Positions 7,746 to 14,422 of a DNA stretch of 15,167 bases are shown here, piece after piece (within the stretch, counting starts at the first letter, position 1; the number at the start of each line of letters is the position of its first letter). Origin of the DNA: Methylomonas sp. (GTDB taxonomy: Bacteria; Pseudomonadota; Gammaproteobacteria; Methylococcales; Methylomonadaceae). The position numbers were made by a program, and so were the translations under genes. Location of the stretch: NCBI GenBank assembly GCA_026988195.1, contig JALSLS010000274.1, positions 1 to 15,167 of the forward strand. Direction: 5' to 3'. The notes under the pieces were generated by a model, which made no database searches, was not told where the DNA came from, and was given only the letters and a program-made list of their open reading frames with translations.

Positions 7746-8244
7746 ACCGGATGTAAAAAAAGTGAAAGCACTCATTATGGAATCGCCAATCGGTGAGTAT
7801 ATTGGTGAAGACGGTGCGGATATATTATCGCAGAATGCGTGCTGTGAAAATGGTCTTAAAGACGGCGATTTCCTGTTCCATAAAGGAGAGCTAGAGAAAT
7901 GCTTCTATTTAATAGCAGAGGGTAGAATAGCACTGGTTAAAGAAAGAAAGAAGAAAGAAAAGAGGCCACATATACTCCGCATGTTACAAAAAGGAGATAT
8001 GGTTGCTGAGTTGTCTTTTATTGACGATACTCCACACTCTGCATCAGCCATGGCGTTAGGGGGGGTCTCCTTATTCAGCTTTAAAGATGAGGATATTCGT
8101 CCACTTATACTCAAAGAACCACAGTTTATGTTTAATTTTATGCGAGCAATCATTAAGCGTGTACATAGTGCTATTGCTGCTGTTGGCAAGCAACAAATGG
8201 CGCTTTCTGATTATATTTCATCAGGTGGTAAAGGCCGTTCGTAA
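7738..8244 (+). CDS. hoxI: HoxI-like protein with a cyclic-nucleotide-binding fold
   Basis: A 168-residue protein with a single CRP/PKA-type beta-roll (about residues 25-125) followed by an amphipathic helix and a short Ser/Gly/Lys tail. There is no DNA-binding helix-turn-helix. It matches in size and position the last gene of the R. eutropha operon, hoxI, whose product is reported to associate with the soluble hydrogenase as an HoxI2 dimer and to give NADPH access; the functional transfer is inference. In the phosphate-binding cassette (GDMVAELSFIDDTPHSASAMA, 86-106) Glu91 is kept but the Arg that binds the cyclic phosphate is replaced by His/Ser at 100-101, so cAMP or cGMP binding is doubtful. 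A lysine-rich loop (KERKKKEKR, 68-76) stands out. GGAG at 7728-7731 supports the start. Confidence 0.85.
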   Translation: MNKPDVKKVKALIMESPIGEYIGEDGADILSQNACCENGLKDGDFLFHKGELEKCFYLIAEGRIALVKERKKKEKRPHILRMLQKGDMVAELSFIDDTPHSASAMALGGVSLFSFKDEDIRPLILKEPQFMFNFMRAIIKRVHSAIAAVGKQQMALSDYISSGGKGRS

Positions 8245-8286
8245 TTCTAGAATGCGTGATTAGTATTACATTATAGAAAGGTTTTT
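8245..8286 (+). terminator. Possible rho-independent terminator of the hox operon
   Basis: Directly after the hoxI stop, TTCTAGAATG (8245-8254) pairs with CATTATAGAA (8269-8278) with one G-A mismatch across a 14-base loop. A run of five T follows at 8282-8286 after three bases. The stem is A+T rich and weak, so read-through into the sugar locus is possible. Confidence 0.4.
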
Positions 8287-8314
8287 AAAACGGTAAATTA
8301 GGATTTTGAAAGTA

Positions 8315-8836
8315 ATGGATTCAAAGCAGATTCAAATAGAGCAATTGGATGCCCTAATATTCGATTTTGATGGCGTGCTAACGGATAATCGGGTTCTACT
8401 TGATCAGAGTGGCAAAGAATTTGTCTATTGCAGTCGTGGAGATGGTCTGGGCTTTGATGTATTAAGAAAAGTGAAAAAGCCGGTATTTATCCTTTCTACA
8501 GAAGAAAACAGTGTAGTCACCGCGCGCGGTAAAAAACTAAAGGTGCCGGTAATCCAAGGTGTAAAGAATAAAGTCGATGCCTTGCATACGTTAATAAAAA
8601 AAGAAGGCTTTAGTTTAGACAGTATTTTATATGTTGGTAATGATTTAAATGATTATCATGCAATGAGCTTGTGTGGCTATTCAGCCTGTCCGGCTGATAG
8701 CCACGTTGCAATAAAACAACTTGCGAAAATAACACTCAAAACCGCGGGTGGTGCAGGCATTGTTCGAGAGCTACTGGAAGACGTGCTGAACATGGACTTT
8801 TTAGATATATTATATTCAACAAAGGAAGAACAATGA
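8315..8836 (+). CDS. HAD-family ulosonate phosphatase, KdsC / nonulosonate-9-phosphate phosphatase type
   Basis: A 173-residue capless (C0) HAD phosphatase. Catalytic Asp17 and Asp19 lie in FDFDGVLTDN. Motif II is in ILSTEENSVVTAR, Lys in GVKNKVDAL serves as motif III, and the acidic motif IV is GNDLND. The C-terminal GGAGIVREL loop is typical of the KdsC tetramer. The STEENSVVTARGKKLKVPVIQG stretch resembles the HAD domains linked to CMP-nonulosonate synthetases more than classical KdsC. The likely job is removal of phosphate from a 3-deoxy-ulosonate phosphate such as Kdn-9-P or a relative. ATG 8315 is preferred over TTG 8306, since AGGA at 8300-8303 is only two bases from the TTG. It overlaps the NeuB-like gene by four bases (ATGA), strong evidence of a shared pathway. 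The exact substrate is unknown. Confidence 0.82.
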   Translation: MDSKQIQIEQLDALIFDFDGVLTDNRVLLDQSGKEFVYCSRGDGLGFDVLRKVKKPVFILSTEENSVVTARGKKLKVPVIQGVKNKVDALHTLIKKEGFSLDSILYVGNDLNDYHAMSLCGYSACPADSHVAIKQLAKITLKTAGGAGIVRELLEDVLNMDFLDILYSTKEEQ

Positions 8837-9666
8837 GTATTACAATAATTGCTGAAGTGGGGATCAACCATAACGGCAGCATGGAAATATGCAAAGAATT
8901 AATTGATGTTGCTGTAAAAACGGGCTGTGATGCGGTTAAGTTCCAGAAACGCGACATTGATTTAGTGTACACCCAAGAATTTTTAGCCGAACCCCGAGAA
9001 AGCCAATGGGGCACAACACAGCGAGACCAAAAACAAGGTCTAGAATTTGATGCTGATGACTACAAAGAAATTGATCGCTATTGCAAGGAACAAGGTATTG
9101 AATGGTTTGCATCGGCATGGGATCTAAACAGCCAGAAATTTTTGCGACAATTCGACTGCAATTATAATAAAGTAGCATCCGCGATGCTGGTGTATGAAGA
9201 TCTCCTAAAAATGATAGCCGAAGAAGGCAAGCGTACCTTTGTTTCTACCGGCATGTCGACCTATGACGACATTCAAAAAGCCGTAGATATATTCAGAGAT
9301 GCCAACTGTCCTTTTGAACTCATGCATACCGTATCAACCTACCCTATGCAGCCTGAAGATGCTAATTTAAACGTGATCAACACTCTGCGAGATAAATTCC
9401 AGTGCGACGTCGGTTATAGTGGTCACGAAATAGGAAAGTCGATATCAGTGGCCGCAGCGGCACTGGGGATCACCTCTTTAGAACGGCATATAACCCTGGA
9501 CAGAACGATGTATGGTTCTGATCAGACCGCCTCGATGGAACCTACCGGGCTTCGCATTTTAGTTGGTGGTATTCGTAAAGTTGAATTGGCAATGGGAGAC
9601 GGCGTGAAGAGAATTATTGCTGACGAAGTGCCGATAGCTGAAAAGTTGCGTGCTCACTTTTCTTAA
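8833..9666 (+). CDS. NeuB-family PEP-condensing (sialic/nonulosonic acid synthase-like) enzyme lacking the SAF domain
   Basis: A 277-residue TIM barrel of the NeuB/SpsE family, which condenses PEP with an aldose to give a 3-deoxy-2-keto sugar acid. Family motifs are AEVGINHNG (7-15), DAVKFQ (33-38), FVSTGM (136-141), HTVSTYP (165-171) and GSDQTASMEP (228-237). Putative metal-binding His198 (GYSGHE) and His219 (ERHITLD) are kept. GYSGHE differs from the common GYSDHT. The protein stops at the end of the barrel, whereas typical NeuB proteins are about 345 residues with a C-terminal antifreeze-like SAF domain that inserts an Arg into the partner active site. The deletion, and the coupled phosphatase, point to a phosphorylated or non-N-acetylated substrate (inference). 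No nonsense codon or SAF remnant follows. Confidence 0.88.
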   Translation: MSITIIAEVGINHNGSMEICKELIDVAVKTGCDAVKFQKRDIDLVYTQEFLAEPRESQWGTTQRDQKQGLEFDADDYKEIDRYCKEQGIEWFASAWDLNSQKFLRQFDCNYNKVASAMLVYEDLLKMIAEEGKRTFVSTGMSTYDDIQKAVDIFRDANCPFELMHTVSTYPMQPEDANLNVINTLRDKFQCDVGYSGHEIGKSISVAAAALGITSLERHITLDRTMYGSDQTASMEPTGLRILVGGIRKVELAMGDGVKRIIADEVPIAEKLRAHFS

Positions 9667-9693
9667 GTTTATCTATAATAAGACATTACAAAA

Positions 9694-10533
9694 ATGAACA
9701 ATTCTATTGGCGTCATTCAAGGACGCTTGCTACCAAAATACATAGGTCGCTATCAAGCACATCCACTGGGTTACTGGCAGGATGAATTTCCTATTGCAAA
9801 GCAGTTAGGCTTGGATTGCATTGAATTTATATTAGATTTTAATGATGCCGAGAAAAACCCACTGCTTAGTGCCGGTGGGGTTGATGAAATATTGTTAGTG
9901 GCAGAACGTAGTGGCGTTGCGGTAAAAACAGTCTGTGCTGACTATTTAATGGAAGCTCCCCTTCATTCTGAAAATACCGATCTTGCGGCAACAAGTTCAG
10001 ATGTTTTACGTCGCTTGATACATTCTTCGTCCCAACTCGGCGCGACAGATATTGTCATTCCCTGTGTTGATCAATCTACGTTAGAAAATACAGATGCAGT
10101 TGATAGATTTGTCACTCAGCTTAGTCCTATCTTAGAACTTGCGGAAAGCAAAAATATTAACCTCTCATTAGAGACTGACTTAGCCCCGACACCTTTTAAT
10201 GATTTACTAAATCGTTTCGAATCAAGCAGAATAACCGTCAATTATGATATTGGAAATAGTGCTGCATTAGGTTTTGACCCCATTGAAGAGCTTGAAGCTT
10301 ATGGGGCACGTATTACTGATATTCACATTAAAGATCGAGTATTAGACGGCGGTTCTGTTGTTTTAGGCAACGGAAATGCAAACTTTGACGGTTTTTTTAA
10401 TAAATTAAAATCGTTTAATTACCGTGGTCCTTTCTTAATGCAGGCCTACCGGGATGATGAAGGCGTAGCGATCTTTAAGCAACAACTGGACTGGATCAAG
10501 CCTTACCTCGAAGCATACGCGCGAGTAGGCTGA
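9694..10533 (+). CDS. Sugar-phosphate isomerase/epimerase-like TIM barrel (AP endonuclease 2 fold)
   Basis: A 279-residue protein of the xylose-isomerase-like TIM-barrel family (IolE, UlaE and tagatose 3-epimerase relatives). A metal site is suggested by Glu160 (LSLETD), Asp185 (NYDIGN) and His211 (DIHIKD). The fourth position, usually Glu, appears to be Gln250 (PFLMQAYRD). A glycine-rich VLGNGNANF loop (223-231) is present. The expected chemistry is aldose-ketose isomerisation or C3 epimerisation of a sugar or sugar phosphate; the substrate is not readable. It begins 27 bp after the NeuB-like gene with only a weak ribosome site. Its TGA overlaps the next ATG by one base (TGATG), so it belongs to the same operon and probably prepares or converts a sugar of that pathway. 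Confidence 0.82.
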   Translation: MNNSIGVIQGRLLPKYIGRYQAHPLGYWQDEFPIAKQLGLDCIEFILDFNDAEKNPLLSAGGVDEILLVAERSGVAVKTVCADYLMEAPLHSENTDLAATSSDVLRRLIHSSSQLGATDIVIPCVDQSTLENTDAVDRFVTQLSPILELAESKNINLSLETDLAPTPFNDLLNRFESSRITVNYDIGNSAALGFDPIEELEAYGARITDIHIKDRVLDGGSVVLGNGNANFDGFFNKLKSFNYRGPFLMQAYRDDEGVAIFKQQLDWIKPYLEAYARVG

Positions 10534-11306
10534 TGGAACTGGGCTTAGCGGGAAAGCGAGTGTTAATTACAGGTGCTTCAAAAGGCATCGGTGCCGCCAT
10601 TTCGGCGCATTTCCTACAAGAAAAGGCGCAAGTTCGAATTGTTGCTAGAGGCAATGAACAATTACAAAAAACAGCAGCAGAACTCCAGAAGAGTTATGGA
10701 CAAAAAAACATAAGTGCGATGCAATGTGATTGTACAAAGCAGGCGGCATTAAATGCTTTGCAACAGTCTATAGAAGATAGTTGGCAGGGTATCGATATTG
10801 TTGTCGCCAACATTGGCGATGGTCGTAGTATAGCTGACTCTTTGCCTGACGAGGAACAATGGCAAAGTACTTGGAATACTAACTTTGAATCGGCTTTGCT
10901 AACGGCACGAACATTTCTTCCCATGCTAAAAAAATCAAAAGGTTGTTTACTCTTTATTTCATCTATTGCGGGTTTAGAAGCCATTGGTGCACCTGTAGAT
11001 TATTCAACAGCAAAAGCAGCCTTATTTGCATTAGCAAAAAACATGTCGAGAAAATTAGCTCCGGATGTGCGTGTTAATGTTATTGCACCCGGAAATATCT
11101 TTTTCCAGGGTGGATCATGGGATGAAAAAATTCAACAAGATGCAGACCGTATCACTAATATTATTGAATCTAGTGTGCCAATGCAGCGATTTGGCAGTGT
11201 TGATGAAATAGCAGATGCTGCATTATTTTTATGTTCAGATCGTGCATCATTTATCACGGGCTCGGTGTTAGTTGTTGATGGCGGGCAAACAGTAGGTGTG
11301 TTTTAG
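10533..11306 (+). CDS. Short-chain dehydrogenase/reductase (SDR), first of three
   Basis: A 257-residue classical SDR. The Rossmann dinucleotide motif TGASKGIG is at 13-20. The usual NNAG appears as ANIG (92-95). The active-site serine is at 143-144 (FISSIAG), and the YxxxK pair is Tyr157/Lys161 in DYSTAK. Arg39 at the end of the second strand (RIVARG) suggests NADP(H) preference. The C-terminal SFITGSVLVVDGGQ is typical of FabG-like enzymes, but the sugar-gene context argues for oxidation or reduction of a sugar intermediate rather than fatty-acid work. It overlaps the TIM-barrel gene by one base, and its stop is directly followed by the ATG of the next SDR. Substrate unknown. Confidence 0.85.
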   Translation: MELGLAGKRVLITGASKGIGAAISAHFLQEKAQVRIVARGNEQLQKTAAELQKSYGQKNISAMQCDCTKQAALNALQQSIEDSWQGIDIVVANIGDGRSIADSLPDEEQWQSTWNTNFESALLTARTFLPMLKKSKGCLLFISSIAGLEAIGAPVDYSTAKAALFALAKNMSRKLAPDVRVNVIAPGNIFFQGGSWDEKIQQDADRITNIIESSVPMQRFGSVDEIADAALFLCSDRASFITGSVLVVDGGQTVGVF

Positions 11307-12146
11307 ATGACAAATCAAAAATTAGATCAACTTTTCAGAATTGATGGTCAGGTTGTGGTTATTACGGGGGCTACCGGCTTATTGGGGCGAAAACATGCAG
11401 AAGCTGTTGCGGCTTATGGTGGTATCCCAATTTTACTTGATTTAAACCAACATACTATTGATGTTTTTGCTAAAGAGTTAGAGCAAAAATATAAGGTACC
11501 AGCAACGGGCATGGTGGTTGATATAACAAATGAACAATCGATTGCTGACAATTGTGCGCTATTGTTACAACGATTTGGTTCCATCAGCGGCCTGATCAAC
11601 AATGCAGCCAATAATCCAAAAGTAGAGGATAGCGATGGTAAAAACTTCTCTCGTCTTGAAAATTTTCCACTTAATGCTTGGGAACAGGATATTGCTGTTG
11701 GTTTAACAGGGGCATTTTTATGTGCTAAACATTACGGTACTGCCATTTCTGAAAATCCAGCAGGCGGTAGCATTATTAATATTTCATCAGATTTAGGACT
11801 GATTTCTCCCGATCAACGACTCTATATGAAAGAAGGGTTACCGATAGAGCAACAAGCGGTTAAGCCCGTTACCTATTCTGTTGTTAAAACAGCGTTATTG
11901 GGCTTAACACGTTATTTGTCTACCTATTGGGCTGATAAAAATGTACGTTGCAATGCCTTGTGTCCTGGCGGGATTGAAAACGGTCAAGACAGTGCTTTTT
12001 TAGCAGAAGTACATAGCCGGATCCCTATGGCACGGATGGCGAATGCCGACGAATATCAGGGGGTTATTATTTTTATGCTCAGTCAGGCATCTAGCTATCT
12101 AAATGGTGCTGTGATCCCGGTCGATGGTGGGCGAACGACTTGGTAA
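11307..12146 (+). CDS. PtmA-like short-chain dehydrogenase (flagellin/surface-sugar modification type)
   Basis: A 279-residue classical SDR with TGATGLLG at 20-27, NNAA at 98-101, serine at 160-161 and the catalytic Tyr190/Lys194 (TYSVVK). Asp45 at the end of strand two (ILLDLN) suggests NAD(H). Long insertions around 102-120 (PKVEDS...RLENF) and 168-187 (before the catalytic Tyr) are longer than in FabG-like proteins. They resemble Campylobacter PtmA and related SDRs found in legionaminic and other nonulosonic-acid loci; this is recall of family style, not a search. The TAG of the previous gene abuts the ATG with no gap, implying coupled translation. After the stop there is a 127-bp gap with a T6 run but no clear hairpin. 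Confidence 0.82.
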   Translation: MTNQKLDQLFRIDGQVVVITGATGLLGRKHAEAVAAYGGIPILLDLNQHTIDVFAKELEQKYKVPATGMVVDITNEQSIADNCALLLQRFGSISGLINNAANNPKVEDSDGKNFSRLENFPLNAWEQDIAVGLTGAFLCAKHYGTAISENPAGGSIINISSDLGLISPDQRLYMKEGLPIEQQAVKPVTYSVVKTALLGLTRYLSTYWADKNVRCNALCPGGIENGQDSAFLAEVHSRIPMARMANADEYQGVIIFMLSQASSYLNGAVIPVDGGRTTW

Positions 12147-12273
12147 TCATTTTTTCTCAGCGGGATAGTGCAATCGTGAAATAATTTACACTGCATATGG
12201 AGACCGTTGTTTTGTTTTTAAATCAGATCCATGTAATACGTTTATTTTTTTAATTAAATAAGAGGTAGATATA

Positions 12274-13065
12274 ATGAGTTCATATATAGAAAAGCTATTT
12301 TCAGTTGCGGGTAAAGTTGCCATTGTTACCGGAGCTGCAGCCGGCATGGGAGAGGCTATCGCCAAAGGTTTAGCGCAGGCGGGTGCAAAAGTAGCTGTTG
12401 CCGATAGAGATGAAGAAGGCGGTAAAGCTACCACTAAAGCGATAATCGATGCTGGAGGCACAGCAACATTTTATGCAATAGATCTGGTTGACACAGATAG
12501 AATTCAGGAAGTCTGCAAAGAAGTAGCTAATGAGTATGGCCAAATCGATATTCTGGTGAACGCTGCGGGGGTTACCTTCCCACTGAAAGACACCGATACC
12601 TTAGAAGAGCGTTTAGCAAATTATGATCTGACTATGTCAATCGATCTTCGGGCTGCTTACGCACTGACCATTGCAGCAAGAGACTATATGAAAAAGGCCG
12701 GTGGTGGCTCAGTTATTAACCTTACCAGTATTAACAGTATAGTAGGATTTCCAGGCAACCCTGGCTATGTCGCTGCCAAAGGTGGTATGCGTATGATGAC
12801 TAAAGGTCTAGCAATGGATCTGACTGGGGATAATATTCGAGTCAATAATATTGCGCCGGGTTATATTAAAACAGCGATGACGGCTGGTAGCCAAGCAGAT
12901 CCTGAAATGTATAACTCTCGCTTACGTCATATGATTGTTCAGCGTTGGGGAGAACCTGAAGATATGATCGGTGCGACTATTTATTTAGCGTCAGAAGCCT
13001 CTTCTTATGTAACCGGACAGGATATTTTTGTTGATGGCGGTTGGACAGCTAAAGGTCTTACTTGA
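12274..13065 (+). CDS. Short-chain dehydrogenase/reductase, third (gluconate 5-dehydrogenase / FabG-like)
   Basis: A 263-residue classical SDR: TGAAAGMG at 19-26, NAAG at 96-99, Ser152, and Tyr165/Lys169 in GYVAAKG. Asp44 in VADRDEEGG suggests NAD(H). The VNNIAPGYIKTAMT segment and the SSYVTGQDIFVDGGW end are standard for sugar or polyol dehydrogenases such as gluconate 5-dehydrogenase. It is set apart from the upstream SDR by 127 bp and starts after a good AGAGGTAG. A weak TGTAAT box (12232-12237) lies upstream. A strong terminator follows, so it may be a single-gene unit or the last gene of the locus. Its base composition looks slightly richer in G+C than the preceding genes, by eye only. 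Substrate unknown. Confidence 0.85.
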   Translation: MSSYIEKLFSVAGKVAIVTGAAAGMGEAIAKGLAQAGAKVAVADRDEEGGKATTKAIIDAGGTATFYAIDLVDTDRIQEVCKEVANEYGQIDILVNAAGVTFPLKDTDTLEERLANYDLTMSIDLRAAYALTIAARDYMKKAGGGSVINLTSINSIVGFPGNPGYVAAKGGMRMMTKGLAMDLTGDNIRVNNIAPGYIKTAMTAGSQADPEMYNSRLRHMIVQRWGEPEDMIGATIYLASEASSYVTGQDIFVDGGWTAKGLT

Positions 13066-13074
13066 ATTAGTGAT

Positions 13075-13111
13075 GGCTGTGTTGTTTGATATCAAATAAC
13101 ACGGCCTTTTT
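13075..13111 (+). terminator. Rho-independent terminator after the third SDR gene
   Basis: A nearly perfect palindrome, 13075-13090 pairing with 13091-13106 (two G-T pairs), gives a stem of about 13-14 bp capped by the central few bases. GGCC at its base is followed by TTTTT at 13107-13111. It lies 10 bp past the SDR stop and ends 18 bp before the next gene's ATG, so it separates the sugar locus from the hydrolase gene unless read-through occurs. Confidence 0.85.
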
Positions 13112-13129
13112 AATCTATGGAGTGTACTT

Positions 13130-13714
13130 ATGAGTAATAATAAGACTAAGAATTGTATCGTAACGCCTGGCTTTCCTGCGAGCGTTGAAATTTCAAGCAA
13201 TCCAAAAACACGCACATTTGATAAACACTGGATCCCCATGTTTAATCAGAAACTCACTGTTGCTGGCATACCTTCAGAAACGGCAGAGCTACCAGAAGCA
13301 TGGTATCCAGATTATAAGAAGCTTAAAACTGCATTTGAGAAATACGATATTAATGACAATACGATATTGATAGGGCATAGTGGTGGTAATGCCTTCTTAG
13401 TACGCTGGTTAGGCGATACTAAAACAAAAGTGGCCAAACTTATTCTGGTTGCCCCGTGGAAAATTGCAGAACCGGGTGATGAACTTAGAGAAAAACTATA
13501 CAACTACCCTATTGATGAAAGTATTAAGTCAAGAGTGGGTGAGATCATCATGTTTACAGCCGACAACGAACAGTCTGAAGGTGTAGAGAGCTTGAAGATT
13601 TATCATGATGCGTTAGGTGGAAAAGTGATTGAGTTGAAAGGCCATGGTCATTACATTTTAAATCATATGGAAACGGAAGAGTTTCCTGAATTACTTGAAA
13701 TAGTATTAGCATAG
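13130..13714 (+). CDS. RBBP9/YdeN-family serine hydrolase (alpha/beta fold)
   Basis: A 194-residue single-domain alpha/beta hydrolase. The nucleophile Ser84 lies in GHSGG (82-86). Asp145 (FTADNEQ) and His174 (GHGHYIL) complete the probable catalytic triad. The length matches bacterial YdeN-like and human RBBP9 proteins, whose physiological substrates are mostly undefined (esters, small acyl groups). There is no signal peptide, so it should be cytoplasmic. The ATG has GGAG at 13119-13122, seven bases upstream. It sits alone after a strong terminator and 57 bp before gmhA. Whether it belongs to the neighbouring sugar locus, for instance as a deacylase, cannot be told from sequence. Confidence 0.85.
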   Translation: MSNNKTKNCIVTPGFPASVEISSNPKTRTFDKHWIPMFNQKLTVAGIPSETAELPEAWYPDYKKLKTAFEKYDINDNTILIGHSGGNAFLVRWLGDTKTKVAKLILVAPWKIAEPGDELREKLYNYPIDESIKSRVGEIIMFTADNEQSEGVESLKIYHDALGGKVIELKGHGHYILNHMETEEFPELLEIVLA

Positions 13715-13771
13715 TTTGATGCTATTAAAGAATAGGTTCATGCTAAATAGATCATGGATAGGTGAGGAAAA

Positions 13772-14344
13772 ATGAGAGAAATAATAAAAAATATATTTCA
13801 AGAATCATTATTCGTGAAACAAGCGACGGTGGATAATAATATCGATTTAATTATCGAAGCAGTGCAAGTGATGACTGCATCCTTAAATCAAGATGGGAAG
13901 TTATTGTTTTTTGGGAATGGTGGTTCCGCAGCGGATGCACAGCATGTTGCGGCAGAGTTTGTTGGTCGCTTTATGAAAGAAAGAAAAGCATTGGCAGCGA
14001 TAGCATTAACAACCGATAGCTCTATATTGACATCATTGGGGAATGATTATTCTTACGAGATTATTTTTTCCCGCCAAATTGAAGCTTTAGGCCAAGCAAA
14101 AGATGTGGCCTTTGGATTTTCAACCAGCGGCAATTCTAAGAATGTTATTGAAGGTATAAAAAAAGCCAAAGAATTAGGCTTAAAGACGATTGTGTTGACG
14201 GGATGTGGGGGTGGTGATTTGAAAGGGCTTGCAGATATTCATATTGATGTGCCGTCAAATTCCACCGCTCGGGTTCAAGAATCTCACATGTGTGTTTATC
14301 ACACTATTTGTCAACTCATTGAAAATGAATTTGCTAATGAGTAA
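13772..14344 (+). CDS. gmhA: Sedoheptulose-7-phosphate isomerase GmhA
   Basis: A 190-residue SIS-domain protein, close in length to E. coli GmhA (192). It converts sedoheptulose 7-phosphate to D-glycero-D-manno-heptose 7-phosphate, the first step of the ADP/GDP-heptose pathways. The phosphate loop is FGNGGSAADAQH (47-58), the second SIS loop is STSGNS (117-122), and VPSNSTARVQE covers 160-170. Predicted zinc/catalytic residues are His58, Glu62, Gln169 and His177. Glu62 in HVAAEFVGRF distinguishes it from the related replication protein DiaA, which lacks this Glu. A purine-rich GGTGAGGAA precedes the start. No hldE or gmhB is next to it; it stands between the hydrolase and pntA, with 78 bp to pntA. 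Confidence 0.9.
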   Translation: MREIIKNIFQESLFVKQATVDNNIDLIIEAVQVMTASLNQDGKLLFFGNGGSAADAQHVAAEFVGRFMKERKALAAIALTTDSSILTSLGNDYSYEIIFSRQIEALGQAKDVAFGFSTSGNSKNVIEGIKKAKELGLKTIVLTGCGGGDLKGLADIHIDVPSNSTARVQESHMCVYHTICQLIENEFANE

Positions 14345-14422
14345 ACATATAGAGCAGTACTACATCGCCTCAGAAAAAAAAGACGAGAACAACAAAGAAT
14401 ATTATAGGTAAGGAAATTGAAA

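Noticed and set aside
12147..12160. T6 run just after the second SDR as an intrinsic terminator
   Set aside because: No GC-rich stem is visible immediately upstream of it.
12207..12237. TTGTTT ... TGTAAT as a sigma-70 promoter for the third SDR
   Set aside because: The spacing is 19 bp and the -35 is poor in an A+T-rich stretch; the evidence is too thin to annotate.
13772..14344. Assignment of the SIS protein as DiaA (replication initiator-associated)
   Set aside because: The catalytic Glu62 and His177 of GmhA are present, whereas DiaA lacks the Glu; the length and motifs fit GmhA.
14337..14411. 24-codon frame (MSKHIEQYYIASEKKDENNK...) overlapping the gmhA stop and ending before pntA
   Set aside because: There is no ribosome site, the composition is very Lys/Glu/Asn rich as expected for A-rich spacer DNA, and no family is recognisable. 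It is an extension of a frame that runs inside gmhA.
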